Assembly (NCBI RefSeq): GCF_001655675.1
Contig: NZ_LYRP01000003.1
Coordinates: 1-64,000, forward strand
DNA length: 64,000 bases
Source: Mangrovibacter phragmitis
Lineage (GTDB): Bacteria; Pseudomonadota; Gammaproteobacteria; Enterobacterales; Enterobacteriaceae
Direction: 5' to 3'
The notes under the pieces were generated by a model that had not been told where the DNA came from, ran no database searches, and saw only the letters and a list, made by a program, of their open reading frames with translations. Below are positions 31,043-40,539 of this stretch, in pieces. The position numbers were made by a program, and so were the translations under genes. Every line of letters starts with the position of its first letter. The stretch's first letter is position 1.

Positions 31043-32074
31043 TTACTTATTAAATGCGGCCTGGAAAACCGCCACCAACGCATCGTTTTGCGACTGCGTA
31101 AGTATGTGCCCTTTCGGGTCAGTAAACTGCAGGCTGCTGCGGTTATCTAAATCACCCACCTGGAGTTTGTAATCCCCGGAAGGCAAGTTTGGATCCCGGG
31201 CACCCAGTTCACGCCATGCGCTATCAGAAACAGGTTTATACGTCACAGACAGGCTCCCCTGGGAACGTGTTCTGTCTGTTACTTTCATGCCCATTTTTTC
31301 CAGTGCGGCTGGCAGTTTATCCCAGACCATATTGAATGGCGCACGCACCACCAACATCGGTAACCCGGTATCATCCGCGCCACTCTGGACATCGATTTCC
31401 CGAATCCCATGGTTATTGGCATTCAATTGCGCATTCTGAGATTTATCAATACCCGCAGCAATGTTGTTCAGCATTTCAGTGCTGTAACGCTGCATAGATG
31501 CGGCATCTGCCACCGGCTTTTCATTTTGCTCAAGGTTAAGCAGGCGGACAACAACAGCTTGTTGGTAACCTTGAGGTTTCACACTGATTTGATAGCGACC
31601 ACGATATTGTTCGTCTTCATCGGCACGATGCCACTGAACCCAGTCAGTCGTCAGGGTTTTACCTGCATCATCACGCTTCATTATCGGGTAATTTTGTGCC
31701 TGAACCGCACTGACAACCTGCGCCCACAGTGCGTTATCGCTACCACGTTCCACTAATAATGTGGCTGTATCGCCCGTAAACTGAGTACGCGCACCATTGA
31801 CCAGCGCCAGAGGCTGTGCAGGCGGGCGGATATCCAGAGCCAGACCAACAGTGCCTTTGCTGGCAGCTGGCGGAATGGTGTAATCACCGCTTTCAATCGG
31901 TAAAATCATGCCCGATGGCGCGTGCAATTCAGCAAGCGGTGTGGCAGAGAGGTAAGCCTCATTGCCATTTACCTGGCGTTTATAACGGGAATCGGAACTA
32001 CAGGCTGCCAACAGCATAACCAGCGAAAGGCTGACAACTTTGGCGACCTGCGATTTCTGTACTGAATAAGCCAT
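31043..32074 (-). CDS. bamC: Outer-membrane assembly lipoprotein BamC (NlpB)
   Basis: 343 residues from the ATG at 32074, with GGGAG before it; a TTG one codon earlier is less likely. The signal peptide ends in lipobox LLAAC with Cys26. Then come the flexible N-terminal stretch that wraps BamD ([16 protein letters not shown]) and two helix-grip domains. BamC belongs to the BAM complex that folds beta-barrel proteins into the outer membrane. It is translated 15 bases after dapA, the same operon as in E. coli. Confidence 0.95.
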   Translation of the reverse strand: MAYSVQKSQVAKVVSLSLVMLLAACSSDSRYKRQVNGNEAYLSATPLAELHAPSGMILPIESGDYTIPPAASKGTVGLALDIRPPAQPLALVNGARTQFTGDTATLLVERGSDNALWAQVVSAVQAQNYPIMKRDDAGKTLTTDWVQWHRADEDEQYRGRYQISVKPQGYQQAVVVRLLNLEQNEKPVADAASMQRYSTEMLNNIAAGIDKSQNAQLNANNHGIREIDVQSGADDTGLPMLVVRAPFNMVWDKLPAALEKMGMKVTDRTRSQGSLSVTYKPVSDSAWRELGARDPNLPSGDYKLQVGDLDNRSSLQFTDPKGHILTQSQNDALVAVFQAAFNK

Positions 32075-32089
32075 CAAATCTCCCTAACG

Positions 32090-32968
32090 TTACAGCAAAC
32101 CGGCATGTTTGAGTGCGTTGGTAATGACCGGTACACTGGCATCTGTCAGTGGTGTCATTGGCAAACGCATCGTGTCGGTTGCTACAAGACCCAACGCCTT
32201 ACAGGCCCATTTCACCGGGATTGGATTGGGTTCTACAAATAATTTATGGTGCAACGGCATTAAACGTTTATTGATTTCGCGCGCCTGCGCAAAATGACCT
32301 TCGGCAGCCAGACGGCAAACTTCAGCCATCTCACGCGCCGCAACGTTAGCTGTTACGGAAATCACACCATCACCACCAAGTTGCATAAAATCCAGTGCGC
32401 TGGCGTCATCACCACTTAACAGGATGAAATCATCCTGAACCAGCTCTTTGATCTGGTTAACGCGACTTAAGTTCCCGGTTGCTTCTTTAATCCCGATTAT
32501 ATTTTTTATTTCAGACAAACGCGCTACTGTCTCTGGCAACATATCGCACCCGGTTCGGGACGGCACATTATACAGAATTTGCGGCAAACTCGTATTTTCT
32601 GCGATAGCTTTAAAATGCTGGTATACACCTTCCTGGGTAGGACGGTTGTAATAAGGCGTGACTGTCAGGCAGCCAACAACGCCAGAATCGTTAAAGCGTT
32701 GCGTTAAAGAGATGGCCTCAGAAGTGGCATTGGCACCCGTACCTGCAATAACCGGTATACGGCCATCAGCCAGTTCCAGTGTCAACATGACGACATCACC
32801 ATGCTCATCATGACTCAGTGTGGCAGATTCGCCAGTTGTCCCTACTGAAACAATCGCCGACGTTCCGTTATCGACATGATAATCAACCAGTTTTTTCAGG
32901 CTTGACCGACAGACATTACCTTTAGCATCCATCGGTGTAATAAGCGCAACAAGACTTCCCGTGAACAT
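32090..32968 (-). CDS. dapA: 4-hydroxy-tetrahydrodipicolinate synthase
   Basis: 292 residues from the ATG at 32968, the E. coli length; GAGAGGAT precedes it. The TIM-barrel has the triad positions [22 protein letters not shown] (Tyr) and the Schiff-base lysine in [11 protein letters not shown]. It condenses pyruvate with aspartate semialdehyde, the first step of diaminopimelate/lysine synthesis, and is normally inhibited by lysine. It heads the dapA-bamC operon and is divergent from gcvR over 145 bases. Confidence 0.96.
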   Translation of the reverse strand: MFTGSLVALITPMDAKGNVCRSSLKKLVDYHVDNGTSAIVSVGTTGESATLSHDEHGDVVMLTLELADGRIPVIAGTGANATSEAISLTQRFNDSGVVGCLTVTPYYNRPTQEGVYQHFKAIAENTSLPQILYNVPSRTGCDMLPETVARLSEIKNIIGIKEATGNLSRVNQIKELVQDDFILLSGDDASALDFMQLGGDGVISVTANVAAREMAEVCRLAAEGHFAQAREINKRLMPLHHKLFVEPNPIPVKWACKALGLVATDTMRLPMTPLTDASVPVITNALKHAGLL

Positions 32969-33113
32969 TGCCCATCCTCTCCGCAAACAAGTGCGTCAAT
33001 GGTACGTTTTGTAATGTCAGAAAAGCAAGCGCACAAAGGCTTATGCGCGGTTGTACACAGGTTTTTTTTGTGCTTTCCTTATGTAACTCCATCGTTTCGC
33101 AGGAAGATTTCGT

Positions 33114-33671
33114 TTGACGCCTTCATCACAACACTATCTGGTCATCACAGCTTTGGGCACAGACCGCCCAGGGATCGTGAACACAATTACCCGCCATGTC
33201 AGTAGTTGCGGCTGTAATATTGAAGACAGCCGGCTGGCAATGCTGGGAGAAGAGTTCACTTTCATCATGCTGCTTTCTGGCTCCTGGAATGCCATTACGC
33301 TGATTGAGTCAACTCTGCCGCTGAAAGGGGCCGAACTGGATTTACTGATTGTAATGAAGCGCACGGTTGCTCACGACCGCGAAGCGATGCCATCAACCGT
33401 GTGGGTTCAGGTGGAAGTTGAAGACTCACCGCATATCATTGAGCGCTTCACCGCTTTATTTGATGAGTGGCACATGAATATTGCTGAACTGGTCTCCCGC
33501 ACCCAACCTGCACAGGATAATTTGCCGCCACAGTTATATATTCAAATTACGGCGCACAGTCCGGCGTCGCAAAATGCATCAGAAATCGAGCAGGCATTCA
33601 AAGACCTGTGTACAGAACTCGATGCACAAGGCACTATTAACGTGGTGAATTACCAACAGCAAGATGAATAA
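33114..33671 (+). CDS. gcvR: Glycine cleavage repressor protein GcvR (ACT domains)
   Basis: 185 residues from a TTG at 33114, preceded by AGGAAG; the start fits the conserved SSQHYLVITALGTDRPGIVNTITRHVSSCG. Two ACT domains are seen, at about residues 8-80 and 93-170. GcvR has no DNA-binding motif. It binds glycine and acts by contacting GcvA, keeping the gcvTHP operon repressed when glycine is low. It is slightly shorter than in E. coli (190) at the C-terminus. bcp follows after 15 bases on the same strand. Confidence 0.94.
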   Translation: MTPSSQHYLVITALGTDRPGIVNTITRHVSSCGCNIEDSRLAMLGEEFTFIMLLSGSWNAITLIESTLPLKGAELDLLIVMKRTVAHDREAMPSTVWVQVEVEDSPHIIERFTALFDEWHMNIAELVSRTQPAQDNLPPQLYIQITAHSPASQNASEIEQAFKDLCTELDAQGTINVVNYQQQDE

Positions 33672-33686
33672 AGACGGAGAGTCGTA

Positions 33687-34157
33687 ATGAACCCACTGAA
33701 AGCCGGTGATACCGCACCGAAATTTAGTTTGCCTGATCAGGATGGTGAACAAGTAAATTTGACCGACTTCCAGGGACAGCGTGTTCTGGTCTACTTCTAC
33801 CCCAAAGCAATGACGCCAGGATGCACCGTACAGGCCTGTGGCTTGCGCGATAACATGGATGAATTAAAACAATTCAATGTTGAAATTTTGGGCATCAGTA
33901 CAGATAAGCCAGAGAAGCTTTCACGCTTCGCAGAGAAAGAACTTCTGAACTTTACGCTGCTCTCTGATGAAGACCACCAGGTTTGTGAACAATTTGGCAT
34001 CTGGGGGGAAAAGAGTTTCATGGGGAAAACCTATGACGGTATACACCGCATTAGTTTTCTGGTTAATGCCGACGGTATTATTGAGCATGTCTTTGATGAT
34101 TTTAAAACCAGCAATCACCACGACATCGTGCTGGGATGGCTGAAAGCAAATAGCTGA
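33687..34157 (+). CDS. bcp: Peroxiredoxin Bcp (thiol peroxidase)
   Basis: A 156-residue peroxiredoxin. The peroxidatic cysteine is C46 in KAMTPGCTVQACGLRD and the resolving cysteine is C51, the five-residue spacing of the Bcp/PrxQ class. It reduces hydrogen peroxide and organic hydroperoxides in the cytoplasm, using thioredoxin. GGAGAG lies before the ATG. It is the last gene before a bidirectional terminator; in K-12 the hydrogenase-4 (hyf) operon follows, here perM is met directly. Confidence 0.96.
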   Translation: MNPLKAGDTAPKFSLPDQDGEQVNLTDFQGQRVLVYFYPKAMTPGCTVQACGLRDNMDELKQFNVEILGISTDKPEKLSRFAEKELLNFTLLSDEDHQVCEQFGIWGEKSFMGKTYDGIHRISFLVNADGIIEHVFDDFKTSNHHDIVLGWLKANS

Positions 34158-34192
34158 TTCCTGCCTTCTGGCACTGGGCACTGAATAAATAT

Positions 34193-34215
34193 AAAGCCGG
34201 CTGTATGCCGGCTTT
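34193..34215. terminator. Bidirectional terminator between bcp and perM
   Basis: AAAGCCGGC (34193-34201) and GCCGGCTTT (34207-34215) form a perfect 9-base stem with a 5-base loop. A U-run follows on the plus strand (TTTTG), and AAA on the other side gives U residues for perM. Confidence 0.85.
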
Positions 34216-34237
34216 TGTCTTACGCATTCACGCCTTT

Positions 34238-35308
34238 TCAGGACAAGTGTTCTTCACGGCTTACACTCTCCGGCCATGCGTGGACAACGGCTTTTATTAA
34301 TGTTGCCAGAGGAATCGCGAAAAAAACGCCCCAGAAGCCCCACAGCCCACCAAAAATGACCACCGAAAGAATAATCACCAGTGGATGTAAGTTTACCGCT
34401 TCAGAGAATAATACCGGCACCAGCAAGTTACCATCGAGAGCCTGAATAATCAGATAGGCAACAAAACAGGTCCAGAACTCGGTACCGAGGCCAAACTGGA
34501 ACATTGCCACCCCAACCACAGGCACAGTTACCACAAAAGCGCCAATATAAGGGATCAGTACTGACACCCCAACCAGCACAGCGAGGAGCAACGAATAATT
34601 CAGGCCAAATAGCAGGAAGCAGATATACGACACGACCCCTACTATCACCATTTCTACCACTTTACCGCGAATATAATTGGTGATTTGTTGGTTCATTTCT
34701 ATCCACACCTGGCCTGCCAGACCACGATTTTTGGGTAGCACACGGCGTACCGCGTTAATCATCTGGTCTTTATCTTTCAACAGGAAAAAGACCATCAACG
34801 GCACCAACACCAGATAAATGGATAATGTGAGTAACCCCACTAATGAAGCCAGCGAAAATTTCACGACAGAATCGCCCACCGTTATCATCCGGGCACGTAA
34901 GTTTTCCGCCATCGCATCAATAATACCGGCATCCATTAATGCCGGATAACGCTTGGGCAGTGTCGCCGCATAGTCCGACAACTTATTGAGCATACCTGGC
35001 ATGTCGCGAATCAGGTTTATACCTTGCTGCCACGCCACCGGGCCGACAAAAAAGACCATCAACAGCAGAATACCGGCAAAGAGAATCAGCACCACCGAGG
35101 TTGCCAAACGGCGTGAACACCCCATGCGTTCAAGGCGTGTTGTGGGCCATTCCAGTAAGTAGGCGAGCACAATGGCAACCAGTAGCGGTGCCAGCAAACT
35201 ATGGAAAAAGAATAAGATCCCAAAACCACAAACCAGAATTACCAACAATGCAATCGCTTCCGGGTCACTGAACCGGCGACGATACCACTGCATTAACATT
35301 TCGAGCAT
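34238..35308 (-). CDS. perM: AI-2E-type transporter/permease PerM (YfgO)
   Basis: 356 residues from the ATG at 35308, preceded by GGGAAG; an upstream ATG would add nine residues. It is a polytopic inner-membrane protein with about eight hydrophobic segments and the family block ALDGNLLVPVLFSEAVNLHPLVIILSVVIFGGLWG. It matches PerM of E. coli (AI-2E family transporter, substrate unproven). It is convergent with bcp and divergent from bepA. Confidence 0.93.
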   Translation of the reverse strand: MLEMLMQWYRRRFSDPEAIALLVILVCGFGILFFFHSLLAPLLVAIVLAYLLEWPTTRLERMGCSRRLATSVVLILFAGILLLMVFFVGPVAWQQGINLIRDMPGMLNKLSDYAATLPKRYPALMDAGIIDAMAENLRARMITVGDSVVKFSLASLVGLLTLSIYLVLVPLMVFFLLKDKDQMINAVRRVLPKNRGLAGQVWIEMNQQITNYIRGKVVEMVIVGVVSYICFLLFGLNYSLLLAVLVGVSVLIPYIGAFVVTVPVVGVAMFQFGLGTEFWTCFVAYLIIQALDGNLLVPVLFSEAVNLHPLVIILSVVIFGGLWGFWGVFFAIPLATLIKAVVHAWPESVSREEHLS

Positions 35309-35544
35309 AGCTTTCTTCCCTGTTCTCATTAGCAAGGCATCTGACGAATTGTATCTAAATGTCTCAAAAAAGACTTCGTTTTTTGTTTCTTTGCGCCACG
35401 CGATATTCTTTATATATCGATACAGTAGTGTTATGTAATTGCTCTTGTTACCCTGGACGACTGTGCCATACTGCTGGCGCTATCTGTAAAGTGGCATAGC
35501 CAGAGTAGAAGACCTGATTACACCATAACAACAGGAAGAAAGTT

Positions 35545-37008
35545 ATGTTCAGTGTGTTAAAAAAATCATTGGTTGCATCGCTGATGCTGAGCACGCTTGC
35601 CGGGCAGGTCGCTCCGGCATTTGCCAGTGGTACCGATGATTTACCAGATATGGGCACCTCAGCGGGCAGCACATTATCAATCGGCCAGGAAATGGAGATG
35701 GGGGATTACTATGTCCGCCAGTTGCGAGGCAGTGCGCCGCTTATCAATGATCCACTATTAAGCCAGTACATTAACAAGTTGGGTATGCGCCTGGTTTCAC
35801 ATGCCAACTCAGTAAGAACACCGTTCCACTTCTACTTAATTAACAGCGATGAACTCAACGCTTTCGCATTTTTCGGCGGCAACGTTGTTCTGCATTCTGC
35901 CTTATTTCGTTTTACAGATAACGAAAGCCAGTTAGCCTCAGTTATGGCGCATGAAATTTCTCACGTCACACAGCGCCACCTGGCCCGTGCCATGGAAGAC
36001 CAGAAACGCAATGCTCCTCTCACCTGGGTGGGTGCGTTGGGTTCTATTCTGCTGGCAATGGCGAACCCTCAGGCCGGGATGGCAGCACTGACCGGAACCC
36101 TGGCGGGCGCGCAACAAGGTATTATCAGCTTCACACAACAAAATGAACAGGAAGCTGACCGTATCGGTATTCAGGTGCTGCAACGCGCAGGCTTTGATCC
36201 TCAGGCAATGCCCGCTTTTATGGAAAAATTGCTCGACCAGTCGCGTTATGCATCGCGCCCACCAGAAATTTTACTGACTCACCCATTGCCCGAAAGCCGC
36301 CTGGCTGATGCGCGTAACCGGGCTAACCAAATGCCCCATGTCGTGGTGCACTCGTCTGAAGATTTCTACATGGCGAAAGCCCGCGTGCTGGGCATGTATA
36401 ATTCGGGGCAAAACCAACTGACCAGTGACCTGTTGGATAGCTGGTCAAAAGGGAATATTCGCCAGCAACATGCTGCTCAGTATGGCCGGGCAATTCTGGC
36501 ACTGGAAGCTAACAAATATGCTGATGCCAATAAACTTCTGCAACCACTACTGTCTGCTCAACCAAACGATCCCTGGTATCTCGATCTCGCGACCGATATA
36601 GATCTTGGACTGAAAAAAAACGCCGAAGCCATAGCCAGGTTACAAAAAGCACCCGATTTACGTAACGACCCGGTACTTCAGCTCAACCTGGCTAACGCGC
36701 TGATTCAGTCCGGCCAGAATGAGCAGGCAGCACAAATGTTAAACCGCTACACCTTCAGCAACCCCAACGACACCAATGGCTGGGATTTGCTGGCCCAGGC
36801 AGAAGCAGCCCTTGGGCATCGTGACCAGGAACTGGCTGCACGGGCGGAAAACCTGGCGCTCACCGGTAAAATAGACCAGGCCATCACAACGCTCAGTTCA
36901 GCAAGTTCACAAGTAAAACTGGGTAGCCTGCAACAACAACGCTATGACGCACGCATTGACCAGTTGCGCCAGTTACAGCAGCGTTTTCGGACATATGAAA
37001 AGAGGTAA
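35545..37008 (+). CDS. bepA: Periplasmic metalloprotease/chaperone BepA (YfgC)
   Basis: 487 residues, the E. coli length. Signal peptide 1 to about 27 (ending AFAS), M48-type zinc protease domain with HEISH at 136-140 and third ligand region [11 protein letters not shown], then a TPR domain from about residue 310. BepA helps assemble LptD and degrades stalled outer-membrane proteins at the BAM complex in the periplasm. GGAAGAAAG precedes the ATG. yfgD follows after 9 bases. Confidence 0.95.
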   Translation: MFSVLKKSLVASLMLSTLAGQVAPAFASGTDDLPDMGTSAGSTLSIGQEMEMGDYYVRQLRGSAPLINDPLLSQYINKLGMRLVSHANSVRTPFHFYLINSDELNAFAFFGGNVVLHSALFRFTDNESQLASVMAHEISHVTQRHLARAMEDQKRNAPLTWVGALGSILLAMANPQAGMAALTGTLAGAQQGIISFTQQNEQEADRIGIQVLQRAGFDPQAMPAFMEKLLDQSRYASRPPEILLTHPLPESRLADARNRANQMPHVVVHSSEDFYMAKARVLGMYNSGQNQLTSDLLDSWSKGNIRQQHAAQYGRAILALEANKYADANKLLQPLLSAQPNDPWYLDLATDIDLGLKKNAEAIARLQKAPDLRNDPVLQLNLANALIQSGQNEQAAQMLNRYTFSNPNDTNGWDLLAQAEAALGHRDQELAARAENLALTGKIDQAITTLSSASSQVKLGSLQQQRYDARIDQLRQLQQRFRTYEKR

Positions 37009-37017
37009 CACAGCACA

Positions 37018-37371
37018 ATGAAACCGGCAGTCACTATTTATCACAACCCGCGTTGCTCCAAAAGCCGTGAAACTCTGGCATTGCTGAAAGAAAAACAGGT
37101 TGAACCAGAAGTGGTGCTTTATCTGGATACGCCACCTTCTGCCAGCACAATAAAAGAGCTGCTAAGCCAGTTAGGTATGAGCAGTGCCCGTCAGTTAATG
37201 CGCACGAAAGAAACGCTGTATAAAGAACTGAGTCTTGCAGATGAAACCAGTGAAGATGCGCTGATTGACGCAATGACCAAACACCCGAAGTTAATTGAGC
37301 GTCCAATTGTAATCAGCAACGGGAAAGCCCGGCTGGGCAGGCCGCCTGAACAAGTACTGGATATTATTTAA
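37018..37371 (+). CDS. yfgD: ArsC-family oxidoreductase YfgD
   Basis: A 117-residue thioredoxin-fold protein of the arsenate reductase (glutaredoxin) family. The active cysteine is in YHNPRCSKSRETLALL, and the ArsC-type arginine regions appear later (ERPIVISNGKARLGRPPEQVL). In family terms it could reduce arsenate, but for YfgD no such role is shown. It is coupled to bepA by a 9-base gap and ends in a strong terminator. Confidence 0.92.
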   Translation: MKPAVTIYHNPRCSKSRETLALLKEKQVEPEVVLYLDTPPSASTIKELLSQLGMSSARQLMRTKETLYKELSLADETSEDALIDAMTKHPKLIERPIVISNGKARLGRPPEQVLDII

Positions 37372-37379
37372 CAGAGATT

Positions 37380-37402
37380 AACGCAGCGCCTGGCGCTGCG
37401 TT
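37380..37402 (+). terminator. Terminator after yfgD
   Basis: AACGCAGCGCC (37380-37390) pairs with GGCGCTGCGTT (37392-37402), then TTC. The innermost pairs must open to form the loop. It ends the bepA-yfgD transcript just before the convergent hda. Confidence 0.8.
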
Positions 37403-37429
37403 TTCATACAGGCATAGCTGTTCAGCGTA

Positions 37430-38131
37430 CTACAGATTGAGAATTTCTTTAACGAAAGGGATTGTCAGTTTTCGCTGTGCAGTAATCGAGGCTTTATCCA
37501 AATGATCCAGCGTCTGGAACAGGGTTCGCATTTCCCGGTCAAGGCGTTTAAGCAGAAAACGGCCTACGTCTTCGGGTAATTCAAAACCACGCAACCGGGC
37601 CCGCAATTGCAAAGCCTGCAGTTTATCTTCATCAGAAAGTGGCTGAAGCTTGTAGATTTGCCCCCAGTCCAGGCGCGAGGCAAGGTCAGCCAGTTGCAGG
37701 TTAAGCTGGCGTGGAGGGCGGTCGCCCGTAATAAATAAGCGCGTTTTACCTGATTCCAGAATGCGGTTATACAGGTTAAAAATCGCCATTTCCCACAATG
37801 CATCACCAGCTATACACTCAATATTATCAATGCAGACCAGCGATAGTTGCTCCATGCCATCCAGTACTTCCGGTACAAACCAGGTGCGTTTATCCAGCGG
37901 GACATACCCAACCGCTTCACCTCGCTGAGAAAGCTCCGCACATGCAGCGTGCAGCAAGTGGCTGCGCCCACCACCTTCTCGTGACCAAAAATAGATATAC
38001 CCGCTATGTTCCTGCCGCAGAACATTTTGTACTGCTGCTAACAAAGAAGGGTTATCGCCCGGCCAGAAACTCGCGAAAGTTTCATCGTCAGGCAGATAAA
38101 GAGGCAAAGAGAGCTGTGCCGGCGTGTTCAG
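37430..38131 (-). CDS. hda: DnaA regulatory inactivator Hda, CTG start
   Basis: An AAA+ protein. With ATG/GTG/TTG rules only 225 codons appear, starting inside the conserved clamp-binding motif. Reading back in frame, a CTG at 38131 gives [16 protein letters not shown], exactly the E. coli N-terminus, and 233 residues, exactly the E. coli length; GAGG lies five bases before the CTG. E. coli Hda is known to start from CUG. QLSLPL is the beta-clamp-binding motif; the AAA+ domain follows ([14 protein letters not shown] as Walker [11 protein letters not shown] as Walker B, arginine finger region PPRQLNL). Bound to the clamp, Hda triggers hydrolysis of DnaA-ATP after initiation. Confidence 0.94.
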   Translation of the reverse strand: MNTPAQLSLPLYLPDDETFASFWPGDNPSLLAAVQNVLRQEHSGYIYFWSREGGGRSHLLHAACAELSQRGEAVGYVPLDKRTWFVPEVLDGMEQLSLVCIDNIECIAGDALWEMAIFNLYNRILESGKTRLFITGDRPPRQLNLQLADLASRLDWGQIYKLQPLSDEDKLQALQLRARLRGFELPEDVGRFLLKRLDREMRTLFQTLDHLDKASITAQRKLTIPFVKEILNL

Positions 38132-38227
38132 AAGGACCTCAGTTTGGGCTTACCAAAAAACAGACGCAGTGTAACACAGAATCACATGGCGAATGAACCG
38201 GGCAGCACAGGGCTGCCCGTTATCTTA

Positions 38228-39523
38228 TCAGGACTTCGCCGGGGCGTTATCATCACCACTTTCGTCTTCGATAACGTCTTCCGGGCGGAATACAGAAATT
38301 ACTTTGAAAATCAGACTCAGGCAGACACCAACAATCGTTGCCAGCGCCATCCCTTTTAACTCTGCCGCACCGATATGCACTTTCGCGCCACTCACCCCGA
38401 TAATCAAAATTACCGCTGTCAGGATAAGGTTTTGCGCTTTACTGTAATCCACTTTAGATTCAATCAGCACCCGGATACCGGATGCACCGATTACGCCGTA
38501 CAACAGCAGTGAAACGCCCCCCATTACAGGAACAGGTATAATTTGAATCGCTGCGGCCAGTTTACCCACGCAGGACAGCAGAATCGCAAACACTGCTGCA
38601 CCGCCAATAACCCAGGTGCTGTAAACACGGGTAATAGCCATCACACCAATGTTTTCCCCATAAGTGGTGTTAGGCGTGGAGCCAAAGAACCCGGAAAGTA
38701 TTGTGGATAGCCCATTCGCCAGCATAGAACGGTGCAGGCCCGGATCACGAATCAAATCTTTTTTAACGATATTCGCAGTCACGACCAGGTGCCCGACATG
38801 CTCCGCAATAACCACCAGCGCCGCAGGTAAAATAGTGAAAATCGCAAACCATTCAAAACGCGGAGTATAAAAAGTTGGTAAGGCAAACCAGTGAGCCTCA
38901 CGAATGGCTGTGGTATCCACCACGCCCATGGCAAATGAAAGTGCGTACCCGGCCAGAACCCCAATCAGAATGGGGATAATGGCAAGAAAACCCCGAAACA
39001 GCACTGACCCGAGGATAGTTATAGCTAAAGTCGAGACAGAAATAATCACGGTGGTGCTGTCTGCAGGCTTACCATCTGCCGGTAATAACCCGGCCATATT
39101 TGCCGCCACACCGGCAAGCTCCAGCCCGATAACGGCAACAATTGCCCCCATCGCCGCGGGTGGGAACATCACATCCAGCCACCCTGTTCCGGCTTGTTTC
39201 ACAATCAGCGCGACAATACAAAACAACACGCCGCACATAATGAAACCACCCAGAGCCACTTCATAACCTAAAGGCAACAGCAACAGCACCGGTGAAATAA
39301 ACGCAAAGCTTGACCCAAGGTATGCCGGAATTTTGCCCTTACAGATAAATAAATAGAGCAATGTCCCCACGCCATTGAACAGCAAAACGGTTGCCGGATT
39401 AATATGAAACAGAATAGGCACCAGCACGGTTGCGCCAAACATGGCAAACAAGTGCTGTAAACTAAGGGGGATGGTCTGCAACAACGGTGGTCTTTCGCTC
39501 ACCCCGATAGCACGGCGCGTCAT
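38228..39523 (-). CDS. uraA: Uracil:proton symporter UraA
   Basis: 431 residues (429 in E. coli), an NCS2-family permease with about 14 membrane segments. It begins TRRAIGVSERPPLLQTIPLSLQHLFAMFGATVLVP and holds the substrate-binding blocks GLELAGVAANMAG and VIAEHVGHLVVTANIV (binding-site Glu/His). It imports uracil with a proton through the inner membrane. It lies 87 bases after upp in the same operon, with a terminator in between that should lower uraA expression relative to upp. Confidence 0.95.
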   Translation of the reverse strand: MTRRAIGVSERPPLLQTIPLSLQHLFAMFGATVLVPILFHINPATVLLFNGVGTLLYLFICKGKIPAYLGSSFAFISPVLLLLPLGYEVALGGFIMCGVLFCIVALIVKQAGTGWLDVMFPPAAMGAIVAVIGLELAGVAANMAGLLPADGKPADSTTVIISVSTLAITILGSVLFRGFLAIIPILIGVLAGYALSFAMGVVDTTAIREAHWFALPTFYTPRFEWFAIFTILPAALVVIAEHVGHLVVTANIVKKDLIRDPGLHRSMLANGLSTILSGFFGSTPNTTYGENIGVMAITRVYSTWVIGGAAVFAILLSCVGKLAAAIQIIPVPVMGGVSLLLYGVIGASGIRVLIESKVDYSKAQNLILTAVILIIGVSGAKVHIGAAELKGMALATIVGVCLSLIFKVISVFRPEDVIEDESGDDNAPAKS

Positions 39524-39572
39524 AGTGTGTTCCTCAGTGAAGTTATGTTGTGTAATAGCGTGGTGATTTCAC

Positions 39573-39600
39573 CAAAAAAAAGCCGACTCATTAGTCGGCT
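39573..39600 (-). terminator. Terminator between upp and uraA
   Basis: AGCCGACT (39581-39588) and AGTCGGCT (39593-39600) form a perfect 8-base stem with loop CATT. On the minus strand it is followed by eight U residues, so it acts after upp and likely works as an attenuator or partial terminator ahead of uraA. Confidence 0.85.
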
Positions 39601-39610
39601 TATTGAATAA

Positions 39611-40237
39611 TTATTTCGTTCCAAAAATCTTATCGCCCGCGTCGCCAAGACCGGGAATAATGTAACCGTGCTCGTTGAGCCCCTGGTCAATAGATGCGGT
39701 GTAAAGCTCAACATCCGGATGGGCTTTCTCCAGTGCCGCAAGGCCTTCTGGCGCAGCAACCAGCACCAGCACTTTAATACTGTGGCAGCCTGCTTTCTTC
39801 AACAGGTCTATAGTGGCAATCATCGAACCACCCGTTGCAAGCATCGGGTCAACCACCAGCGCCATACGTTCGTCAATGTTAGACACCAGCTTCTGGAAAT
39901 AAGGAACCGGCTCCAGTGTTTCTTCATTACGGTAGATACCGACAACACTGATTCGGGCACTGGGCACATGCTCAAGCACGCCTTCCATCATGCCAAGGCC
40001 TGCACGCAAAATGGGTACAACGGTGATTTTCTTTCCTTTGATTTGCTCAACAGCCACCGGGCCATTCCAGCCTTCAATGGTAACTTTCTCTGTCTCTAAA
40101 TCGGCTGTTGCTTCGTAAGTCAGCAAACTACCCACCTCAGAGGCCAACTCCCGAAAGCGCTTGGTGCTAATATCATGCTCACGCATCAGACCCAGCTTAT
40201 GTTTGACGAGTGGGTGTTTCACTTCCACAATCTTCAT
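39611..40237 (-). CDS. upp: Uracil phosphoribosyltransferase
   Basis: 208 residues from the ATG at 40237, the E. coli length and start ([19 protein letters not shown]); GGGGGAGAAAG precedes it. The PRPP-binding loop is [19 protein letters not shown], and the uracil-binding C-terminus is [17 protein letters not shown]. It makes UMP from uracil and PRPP in the salvage pathway. It heads upp-uraA and is divergent from purM; a perfect FNR-type palindrome stands about 100 bases upstream. Confidence 0.96.
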   Translation of the reverse strand: MKIVEVKHPLVKHKLGLMREHDISTKRFRELASEVGSLLTYEATADLETEKVTIEGWNGPVAVEQIKGKKITVVPILRAGLGMMEGVLEHVPSARISVVGIYRNEETLEPVPYFQKLVSNIDERMALVVDPMLATGGSMIATIDLLKKAGCHSIKVLVLVAAPEGLAALEKAHPDVELYTASIDQGLNEHGYIIPGLGDAGDKIFGTK

Positions 40238-40332
40238 ACTCTTTCTCCCCCAGACAGGTAGCAGCCACAAAAAAAATCGCCGGATTATACCGCTTTTTGT
40301 GAACGGTTCCACCTTTCACTCCCGGTTAAGGC

Positions 40333-40346
40333 TTGATCGGGATCAA
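40333..40346. promoter_or_regulatory. FNR-type palindrome between upp and purM
   Basis: TTGATCGGGATCAA matches the FNR consensus TTGAT-N4-ATCAA at every fixed base. It lies 96-109 bases upstream of the upp ATG and 194 bases before the purM GTG. It could also bind CRP-family relatives. Binding is inferred from the match only. Confidence 0.6.
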
Positions 40347-40401
40347 CTGCGGTGGAATTGGTCAGTAGCAAAGATTTCTGCGTTCAGGTTTCAGAATAGG
40401 C

Positions 40402-40417
40402 TCGCAAACGTTTGCCT
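40402..40417. promoter_or_regulatory. PurR operator upstream of purM
   Basis: The core GCAAACGTTTGC (40404-40415) is a perfect palindrome and the exact PurR consensus core. It sits 125 bases before the purM GTG. PurR with hypoxanthine or guanine would repress purMN, as known in E. coli. Confidence 0.88.
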
Positions 40418-40539
40418 GCACTGTTAGAATTGCCGCGATTTTTAGCGCACTACCCGGAACACGCCACATTTGTACGCGCAAGCTTGCCTGAATGCTGGCC
40501 TGGGTAGCGCACCAACCGCAACCGCGTGGGGACTTAGCA

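Larger units (their letters stand above)
40238..40539. other. 302-base divergent region upp/purM
   Basis: No gene. It holds promoters for both sides, a perfect FNR-type palindrome nearer upp and a perfect PurR operator core nearer purM, listed separately. Confidence 0.8.
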
